Positions 57,941-64,000 of a DNA stretch of 64,000 nt are shown here, piece by piece. A model generated the notes under the pieces. That model was not told where the DNA came from, made no database searches, and saw only the letters and a program-made list of their open reading frames with translations. The number at the start of each line of letters is the position of its first letter. Positions within the stretch are counted from its first letter, which is position 1. The position numbers and the translations under genes were made by a program. Source of the DNA: Bradyrhizobium betae (GTDB lineage: Bacteria > Pseudomonadota > Alphaproteobacteria > Rhizobiales > Xanthobacteraceae); the NCBI RefSeq assembly GCF_004123905.1, contig NZ_MZXW01000015.1, forward strand, positions 186,001 through 250,000. Direction: 5' to 3'.

Positions 57941-60145
57941 ATGAAGTTCGATACGCCTGCGACCACCAACCCGATCGATCAGCTCAAGGTCATCGGTCAT
58001 GCGACCAGCCGGATCGACGGCCCGCTGAAGACAACGGGACGGGCGACCTATGCCTATGAGTGGCACGATCGCGCTACGAACCCCGCCTACGGCTACATTG
58101 TCGGCTCGGCCATCGCCAAGGGCCGGATTGCTTCGATGGATCTGTCGCGCGCCAAGGCTGCACCCGGTGTCATCGCGATCGTCACGTCGGAGAACGCCGG
58201 CAAGCTCGGCAAAGGCAATTACAACACGGCAAAGCTGCTCGGCGGCCCGGAGATCGACCATTATCACCAGGCGGTCGCGGTCGTCGTCGCCGAAACCTTC
58301 GAGCAGGCTCGTTCTGCCGCCCAGCTCGTCAAGGTCGATTACACCGCCACGAAGGGTTCGTTCGACCTCTGGGCCGGACGGGATGGGGCCGCCAAGCCTC
58401 CCGGACGGGGCGACAATCAGCCGGACACAACCGTCGGTGATTTCTCCGGCGCCTTCGCGTCTGCGCCGGTGCAGCTCGATGCGACCTACACCACGCCGGA
58501 TCAGGCCCATGCGATGATGGAGCCGCACGCGTCGATGGCGGCATGGGAAGGGGACAAGCTCACGCTCTGGACCTCCAACCAGATGATCGCCTGGACCACC
58601 GGAGATGTTGCGAAGACCCTTGGCCTGCCCAAGGAAAACGTTCGCCTCATTTCGCCGTTCATTGGCGGCGGCTTCGGCGGCAAACTATTCCTTCGCGCCG
58701 ATGCTGTCCTCGCGGCGCTCGGCGCCCGTGCTGCCAACCGTCCGGTCAAGGTCGCCATGCAGCGGCCCCTGATGTTCAACAATACGACGCATCGACCGGC
58801 GACGATCCAGCGCATTCGTATCGGCGCCAACAGAGACGGCAAGATCACGGCGATCGGACACGAGAGCTGGTCGGGCAATCTGCCGGAAGGCAGGCCGGAG
58901 ACCGCGGTCAACCAGACCCGTCTGCTCTATGCCGGTGAGAACCGGATGACGGCGATGCGTCTGGCCATGCTGGATCTGCCTGAAGGCAACGCGATGCGTG
59001 CGCCCGGCGAGGCGCCCGGCATGATGGCGCTCGAGATTGCCATGGACGAGATGGCGGAGCGATTGGGAATCGACCCGGTCGAATTCCGCGCGCGCAACGA
59101 TACCCAGGTCGATCCTGAACACCCGAACCGTCCGTTCTCGCAGCGGCAACTGGTCGAATGCATGCGGATCGGCGCGGAGCGTTTTGGCTGGAGCAAGCGA
59201 CATGCCGAGCCGGGCAAGCAACGTGACGGCCGCTGGCTGGTGGGCATGGGCGTGGCCGCTGCGTTCCGCAACAATCTGCTGATGAAATCGGGGGCTCGCG
59301 TTCGCCTCGACGGACAGGGGCGCGTGACTGTCGAGACCGATATGACCGACATCGGAACCGGCAGCTATACGATCATCGCCCAGACCGCAGCGGAGATGAT
59401 GGGCGTGCCGCTGGAGAAGGTCGTCGTGCGCCTTGGTGACTCCAGTTTCCCCGTGTCCGCAGGCTCCGGCGGCCAGTTCGGTGCGAACAATTCGACCTCG
59501 GGCGTCTATGCCGCCTGCGTCAAGCTGCGCGAGGCCGTGGCGCAGAAGCTCGGGTTCAACTCTGCCGACGCTGCTTTCGTAGATGGCCAGGTGTCATCAG
59601 GCAACCGAAGCGCTCCGTTGGGGCAGGCCGCGTCGGACGGTGAGCTGACGGCGGAGGATTCGATCGAGTACGGCGATCTCGCCAAGACTCATCAGCAATC
59701 CACGTTCGGCGCTCATTTCGTCGAACTTGGCGTCGACGTGGCGACGGCCGAGATCCGTATCCGCCGCATGCTTGCCGTCTGTGCCGCGGGCCGCATTCTC
59801 AATCCGAAGACGGCGCGCAGCCAGGTCATTGGCGCCATGACCATGGGCGTGGGGGCGGCGCTGATGGAAGAGCTGGCGGTGGACAAGCGCAGCGGCTTCT
59901 TCGTCAACCACGATCTCGCCGGCTACGAGGTTCCGGTTCATGCCGACATCCCGCACCAGGACACGATCTTCCTGGATGAGACGGACCCGATGTCGTCGCC
60001 GATGAAGGCAAAGGGAATCGCCGAGCTCGGGATATGCGGCGTCGCGGCGGCGCTGGCCAACGCCATCTACAACGCGACCGGCATACGGGTCAGGGACTAT
60101 CCGATCACGCTCGACAAGCTGCTGGATCACATGCCTGACGCCTGA
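57941..60145 (+). CDS. paoC: periplasmic aldehyde oxidoreductase, molybdenum subunit
   Basis: The product has 734 residues, the PaoC/YagR length. Molybdenum-cofactor motifs: FIGGGFGGKLFLRADAV, the MRAPGEAPGMMALEIAMDEM block, SAGSGGQFGANNSTSGVY, and the catalytic glutamate in KGIAELGICGVAAAL near the end. It oxidises aromatic or aliphatic aldehydes to acids. The specific molybdenum cofactor chaperone PaoD is not encoded next door; the following gene is convergent and unrelated. Confidence 0.92.
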   Translation: MKFDTPATTNPIDQLKVIGHATSRIDGPLKTTGRATYAYEWHDRATNPAYGYIVGSAIAKGRIASMDLSRAKAAPGVIAIVTSENAGKLGKGNYNTAKLLGGPEIDHYHQAVAVVVAETFEQARSAAQLVKVDYTATKGSFDLWAGRDGAAKPPGRGDNQPDTTVGDFSGAFASAPVQLDATYTTPDQAHAMMEPHASMAAWEGDKLTLWTSNQMIAWTTGDVAKTLGLPKENVRLISPFIGGGFGGKLFLRADAVLAALGARAANRPVKVAMQRPLMFNNTTHRPATIQRIRIGANRDGKITAIGHESWSGNLPEGRPETAVNQTRLLYAGENRMTAMRLAMLDLPEGNAMRAPGEAPGMMALEIAMDEMAERLGIDPVEFRARNDTQVDPEHPNRPFSQRQLVECMRIGAERFGWSKRHAEPGKQRDGRWLVGMGVAAAFRNNLLMKSGARVRLDGQGRVTVETDMTDIGTGSYTIIAQTAAEMMGVPLEKVVVRLGDSSFPVSAGSGGQFGANNSTSGVYAACVKLREAVAQKLGFNSADAAFVDGQVSSGNRSAPLGQAASDGELTAEDSIEYGDLAKTHQQSTFGAHFVELGVDVATAEIRIRRMLAVCAAGRILNPKTARSQVIGAMTMGVGAALMEELAVDKRSGFFVNHDLAGYEVPVHADIPHQDTIFLDETDPMSSPMKAKGIAELGICGVAAALANAIYNATGIRVRDYPITLDKLLDHMPDA

Positions 60146-60162
60146 GGCGGTTCGCGGCGGTC

Positions 60163-61266
60163 TCAGGCTGCGGGAGTGGCGCCCCGCTGCATGCGGTGGA
60201 AGCGCAGCACCTGCTGTGCGGTCGATGAGCGCAGTGCCTCGTAGGTATCGCGCAGCGTCAGCACCTCGGTCTGCGGGCCGCCTGACAGCTTCTCGCGCAT
60301 CGCGATGATCGCGCGCACGCTCGACCATTGCATGCCCGCGACCTTGGCGAGGATCATCACGCCCTCGGTCCGGCTTTCGATCATCATGTTTTCGGCGGTC
60401 TCGACCGCGACGCCTGCCAGCGCCGCCAGCCCCGCATTGGTCTCGTCGAACTTGTACTGTTCGGCGAAGGTCGCGACCTGGAATTCGTTGAGGCGGCCGT
60501 CCTCGTGCAGCGATCTCACCAGCGCGCGCGCCATCTCGGTCTGCCGGGTCATGGCGGCGGTGCGGACCCGCTGGGTGGCTTCATGGACCACGATCGAGAC
60601 TTCGTCCGCAAGCTCGGGATGGGCGGCCTCCAGCTTCCTGCGCACGCTCAACGAGGCCTTCGCGACCAGCTTCAGATAGTGATGGCGCGGCAAATCGGGC
60701 CGCAGGCCGATGCAGGTAGCAAGATCATCGTCGCGTTCGGCGCGCGCGACGAGGTCGGTGAGGCTTCCCTCGGAGAGCTGCGCGCCCGGATTGCCGACGG
60801 TCGACTGCACCACGTCCTCGTCGCCGCGCGTGACCAGCACGTCGGTCAGCGCTTCCGACAGCACCCGCCGCAGCGAGATCGCCTTCAGATGCGCCTGGCC
60901 GCGCGTGCGCGCGATCTCGAGCAGCGTCGTCTCGTCCAGCCGGTCCGATTTCGACAGCACGGGCCCGGCGACCTCGATGACTTCGTCGAGCGCGAGCGTG
61001 CGGATGATCTTTGGCGGCGCGACCGCGAGCGGTGCGAGGCGGTCGGCCAGCAGCACCCGGGCCGAGGTCTCGATCTGCTCGACCAGGCACTGGAACACGT
61101 CGTCGAACACGCGGACATGCTCGTCCGAATATTCCACCACATTGCCCACGAAGAGATCGGTGACACGGCGCAGCGTCTCGACCCGGCGCGCAACGGTGCC
61201 GTGCGAGAGCGCGGCCTGCAATTCCTCCAGCAGGTTTTCGGATGGTTTGGCGGATTTCGATCTCAT
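60163..61266 (-). CDS. DUF2336 domain protein
   Basis: The product has 367 residues, an alpha-helical, HEAT-like DUF2336 protein (NLLEELQAALSHGTVARRVE, VTDLFVGNVVEYSDEHVRVF, LNEFQVATFAEQYKFDETNA). The function is unknown; in alphaproteobacteria such proteins have been suggested to act in signalling. It ends 18 bases from the convergent paoC gene and follows the diguanylate cyclase gene by 63 bases on the same strand, so it may be cotranscribed with that enzyme. Confidence 0.83.
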   Translation of the reverse strand: MRSKSAKPSENLLEELQAALSHGTVARRVETLRRVTDLFVGNVVEYSDEHVRVFDDVFQCLVEQIETSARVLLADRLAPLAVAPPKIIRTLALDEVIEVAGPVLSKSDRLDETTLLEIARTRGQAHLKAISLRRVLSEALTDVLVTRGDEDVVQSTVGNPGAQLSEGSLTDLVARAERDDDLATCIGLRPDLPRHHYLKLVAKASLSVRRKLEAAHPELADEVSIVVHEATQRVRTAAMTRQTEMARALVRSLHEDGRLNEFQVATFAEQYKFDETNAGLAALAGVAVETAENMMIESRTEGVMILAKVAGMQWSSVRAIIAMREKLSGGPQTEVLTLRDTYEALRSSTAQQVLRFHRMQRGATPAA

Positions 61267-61329
61267 GGCCCTGTCCTGGAGCGTTCGGTCCGGCGGCGGA
61301 TTCTCACGCGCCGGGAGGAAATGGATTGG

Positions 61330-62487
61330 TCAGCTCGTTGCAACTCGGTTGCGCCCTTGCGCCTTGGCGGAATAGAGCGCGCTGTCGGCGCGCGCGAGAA
61401 AAGTATCGGCAGTATCGGTGTGGCGGAGCGTCACGACGCCCGCGGAAATCGTCACCCGCATGCCCGGGGAAAATGCGCTCCAGTCGAGATCGGCGATGAT
61501 GCCGCGCAGCCGTTCCATCATGCGCGAGGCGGCATCGCCCGCTGTATCCGGCAGCAGCAGCAGAAATTCCTCGCCGCCGTAGCGACCAAAACAGTCGGCG
61601 GGGCGGATGTTGGCGAAAATGGTGATGGCGAAGGTGCGCAGCACCTCGTCGCCGACGGGATGGCCATGGGCATCGTTGATGCGCTTGAACCAGTCGAGGT
61701 CGATCAGCGCGATCGCGCAAGGCGCGGAAGTCTGCCGCGACTTTTCCATCTCGGCGTCGAGAAGACGCATGATGCAGCGGCGATTGTAGGAGCCGGTCAG
61801 CTCGTCGAGCTCGGCCAGCTCCTCGATGCGCCGATAGGCGTCCTTCAGCTCGATGCTGCGTCGGTACAGGACCTTGCGCAGGGTGGCGCCGAACAGGCCG
61901 AGGAAGGCGCACTGGCCGATCACCAGCACGAAGCACAGCATCGAGGCGGTCCGCTGCAGCTTCGTGGCAACGGGCATGCCGATCGGCAGGTCGGAGCCGA
62001 GGAAGACGGCAGCAAGGCAAGTGGTCGCGATCGCCCAGGTGAACATCGCCTGCGCCGACGTCATGCGCAGCGTGCCGAAGGCGAAGATCAGGAACAGCAC
62101 GCTGACGAAGGCGATGCCGATCGCCGGCACCGACACCAGGAACACGAATTGCAGCGCCATATGCGCCGAGATCTGGAAGACGGTGAGATAGTGATCGGTA
62201 TGCCTGTCGCCGACGCCGGCCTCCGACATCACGACGAAGATGCCGATGATCGACAGGCCGCCGACCCAGAACAGCGACGGAACGTGCATCGCAACGGTGC
62301 CGTCATAGCCGTAGAGCAGCAGGACGAAGGCGCCGAGCGAGTAGCTCGCGACCTGGCCGACATACATCTGCCGGCGCTGCCGTGCCCGGCGCGCCCGGAC
62401 CTCGGGCGCCGCCGCGTCGGGCATGAGAACGAGATCCGCGACCTCAACGGCATTCCTCTCCGGTAAGGACGTCGCGGCCGTGCTCAT
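61330..62487 (-). CDS. membrane diguanylate cyclase (GGDEF)
   Basis: The product has 385 residues. The N-terminal half has about six hydrophobic spans (VASYSLGAFVLLLYGY through about TSAQAMFTWAIATTC). The C-terminal half is a GGDEF domain: DLDWFKRINDAHGHPVGDEV and the active-site GGEEF in FGRYGGEEFLLLLP, with an intact inhibitory-site RPAD five residues before it. It should make cyclic di-GMP from GTP under product inhibition. There is no recognisable sensory domain beyond the membrane region. Confidence 0.9.
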   Translation of the reverse strand: MSTAATSLPERNAVEVADLVLMPDAAAPEVRARRARQRRQMYVGQVASYSLGAFVLLLYGYDGTVAMHVPSLFWVGGLSIIGIFVVMSEAGVGDRHTDHYLTVFQISAHMALQFVFLVSVPAIGIAFVSVLFLIFAFGTLRMTSAQAMFTWAIATTCLAAVFLGSDLPIGMPVATKLQRTASMLCFVLVIGQCAFLGLFGATLRKVLYRRSIELKDAYRRIEELAELDELTGSYNRRCIMRLLDAEMEKSRQTSAPCAIALIDLDWFKRINDAHGHPVGDEVLRTFAITIFANIRPADCFGRYGGEEFLLLLPDTAGDAASRMMERLRGIIADLDWSAFSPGMRVTISAGVVTLRHTDTADTFLARADSALYSAKAQGRNRVATS

Positions 62488-62924
62488 TGTCCCGCCAATC
62501 GTGGAGTTCAGCGCAAAAATCTACGCGGCAAGCCTTTAGGTTTGGTATCCTTTGAAACGGAATCCAAACGGTGCAGCGCAGTACAGGGTGATGGCGGCCG
62601 GCAGGTGAATTTGCCGGCAATTAGGCATCGCTGGCGATGCGGTCGAGCCAAAACATGGCTTGGTGAGACATATGTCGTGCAGGGCTGCTATGGTTCCATG
62701 CAGGTCGGGCCGTCCGCACTGGGGCGGCATTGCGCAGGAAAGTGCTTCATTACTATGTTACCGTTCTTGAGCGAAGCGGCCGACCGCCGCGGGTGGCAAA
62801 AGGAAAATTCGTGTATGTGGGGTAGATCACACAAGCCCCCGTATGGCTGCGGTAGGTTGAAGAATTTCGCTCCTCCCGTCGAACCGTCTGCCGCGCCGCC
62901 CCGACCTACTTTGCGAGACGGGCT
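62488..62924. other. intergenic region between GGDEF and ECF sigma genes
   Basis: 437 bases between divergent genes. Short open frames (for example a plus-strand one over 62542-62928) have no recognisable protein and no ribosome site. Promoters for both sides must lie here, but I found no clear -35/-10 or EcfG match. Confidence 0.5.
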
Positions 62925-63494
62925 TTGAGCGTGACACAGGCGGCTACGGACGAGGTCCTCATCGCCAGGATCGCTCAGGGTGACCGGCTCGCCATGCAGG
63001 TGCTGTACGGGCGGCACCATGTCAGGGTTTACAGGTTCGGGCTGAGGCTCGTGCGGGACGAGCAGGCGGCGGAAGACCTCATCAGCGAGGTGTTTCTCGA
63101 CGTCTGGCGTCAAGCCGGCAAGTTCGAAGGCCGATCCGCTGTTTCCACCTGGCTGCTGGCAATCACCCGATTCAAGGCCCTCTCGGCGCTCCGGCGCAGG
63201 AAGGATTTTGAGTTGGACGACGACGCCGCGAACGCGATTGAGGATTCGTCCGACAATCCGGAAACGGTGGTGCAGAAGAAGGATACCAGTGAAGCGTTGC
63301 GGGAATGTCTGACGGGCCTCTCGCCGGACCATCGGGAAATCGTCGATCTCGTCTACTACCACGAGAAATCCGTGGAAGAAGTGGCCGAAATCGTTGGCAT
63401 TCCGGAGAACACTGTGAAGACGCGCTTGTTTTATGCGCGCAAGAAATTGGCCGAACTGCTGAAGGCAGCCGGCATTGAGCGAGGCTGGCCATGA
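62925..63494 (+). CDS. ECF sigma factor
   Basis: The product has 189 residues. Region 2: YRFGLRLVRDEQAAEDLISE, VFLDVWRQ and STWLLAITRFKALS. Region 4: LSPDHREIVDLVYYHEKSVE and GIPENTVKTRLFYARKKL. TTG 62925 is the longest start; GTG 62931 two codons inside is equally possible. The TGA overlaps the ATG of the following anti-sigma gene (ATGA), indicating a sigma/anti-sigma pair. The signal it answers to is unknown. Confidence 0.87.
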   Translation: MSVTQAATDEVLIARIAQGDRLAMQVLYGRHHVRVYRFGLRLVRDEQAAEDLISEVFLDVWRQAGKFEGRSAVSTWLLAITRFKALSALRRRKDFELDDDAANAIEDSSDNPETVVQKKDTSEALRECLTGLSPDHREIVDLVYYHEKSVEEVAEIVGIPENTVKTRLFYARKKLAELLKAAGIERGWP

Positions 63495-64000
63495 TGGCTT
63501 TGAGCAAGAAGATGCTGGAGCAAGAGCCCAGTGAAATTGAACTGCTGCTGCCCTGGCACGCCGCCGGCACGCTGAGCGCGCGCGACGCCCACCGCGTCGA
63601 GGAAGCGCTGGCGAATGATCCGGCGCTCGCGAAGCAATATGCTGCGATCCGCGGCGAGTACGAAGAGACCATCCATCTGAACGAGAGCTTAGGGGCGCCG
63701 TCGGCGCGTGCCATGCAGAAGCTGTTCGCCGCGATCGACGCCGAGCCGGCGCGTCCGATCGGTTCACTGCCGCTCTCGGCGCGCATCGCGACCTTCTTCT
63801 CGGGCCTGTCGCCGCGCACGCTGGCCTGGTCGGCGAGCCTGGGTGCCATCGCGCTGCTGCTCCAGGCCGGCATCATCGGCGCCGTGCTGATGAAGACCCA
63901 GACCGCGACCTTCCAGACCGCCTCGCTCTCGACCGGTGCCCCGATCACGCGCGAACTGGGTGCATCCGCAGCACCGGCTCGCGCGCTGGTGCGCTTCACC
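63491..64000 (+). CDS. probable anti-sigma factor, 3' end beyond window
   Basis: 170 codons are present and the frame stays open to the window end. The N-terminal part (LPWHAAGTLSARDAHRVEEA, NDPALAKQYAAIRGEYEETI) resembles the sigma-binding domain of anti-sigma factors without the zinc-finger cysteines. A membrane span follows at about 117-136 (LAWSASLGAIALLLQAGIIG). ATG 63491 overlaps the sigma stop. Identification as anti-sigma rests on this layout and on the coupled upstream sigma gene. Confidence 0.72.
   Translation, partial: MMALSKKMLEQEPSEIELLLPWHAAGTLSARDAHRVEEALANDPALAKQYAAIRGEYEETIHLNESLGAPSARAMQKLFAAIDAEPARPIGSLPLSARIATFFSGLSPRTLAWSASLGAIALLLQAGIIGAVLMKTQTATFQTASLSTGAPITRELGASAAPARALVRFT

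Noticed and set aside
60328..62466. 712-codon plus-strand open frame
   Set aside because: It is antisense to the DUF2336 and GGDEF genes; its His/Asp/Arg-rich translation matches no protein family.
62542..62928. 128-codon plus-strand open frame before the ECF sigma gene
   Set aside because: It has no ribosome site, an irregular composition and no similarity I recognise; it runs into the sigma start.

Overview
The window looks like chromosomal DNA of a GC-rich alphaproteobacterium of the Bradyrhizobium / Rhodopseudomonas group. Four things support this. There is a hopanoid locus (hpnH, ispH, hpnN, hpnO). There is an alphaproteobacterial LexA box (GAAC-N7-GAAC) in front of imuA-imuB-dnaE2. There is an exact EcfG-type promoter (GGAAC-N16-CGTT). 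Intergenic palindromic repeats of kinds I associate with Bradyrhizobium genomes are also present. No rRNA, tRNA, CRISPR array, intact insertion sequence or phage gene was recognised.

Layout. 1-618: an AT-richer SUKH (SMI1/KNR4) orphan. 717-7314: a ROK regulator divergent from a CUT2-type sugar ABC transporter followed by an OprB porin. 8035-15321: a six-gene 2-aminoethylphosphonate (AEP) uptake and breakdown operon (ABC transporter, FAD oxidoreductase, PhnX, PbfA-like lyase). 15619-22775: the hopanoid block, with an IspH that lacks about 60 internal residues and a stress-type promoter in front of hpnN. 22786-24352: a HigA antitoxin remnant, an AraC regulator and a SnoaL-like protein. 24505-27225: an operon of metallophosphoesterase, blue-copper protein, ECF sigma factor and zinc-finger anti-sigma factor. 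27384-32950: an alpha/beta hydrolase, a GMC oxidoreductase, an M20 amidohydrolase and a PiT phosphate carrier.

33049-41532 is a DNA-damage island. A radical-SAM protein and a DUF4130-UdgX fusion read leftward, and imuA-imuB-dnaE2 reads rightward, from one shared LexA box. 41717-44470: an SDR, a small membrane protein and a CaiB/BaiF CoA-transferase, separated by palindromic repeats. 44616-49018: an RND efflux adaptor and pump. 49029-54637: LysE exporter, LigI-like amidohydrolase, P-loop kinase-like protein, TolC-family channel, enoyl-CoA hydratase and an exported low-complexity protein. 54910-56111: an ECF sigma factor with an NrsF-type anti-sigma factor. 56334-60145: periplasmic molybdenum aldehyde oxidoreductase PaoABC. 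60163-62487: a DUF2336 protein and a membrane diguanylate cyclase. 62925-64000: a third ECF sigma factor and an anti-sigma gene cut by the window end.

The most interesting points are: the in-frame-deleted IspH that has lost a predicted Fe-S cysteine and two active-site histidines; the EcfG promoter on hpnN; the two-operon SOS unit containing an uncharacterised radical-SAM / UdgX pair; the copper-protein / phosphoesterase / ECF operon; and a duplicated ATGTCGG-N5-GTGCAC element upstream of the AEP operon. Start sites were chosen by eye from Shine-Dalgarno sequences and family N-termini, and functions by family recognition. No search was run.
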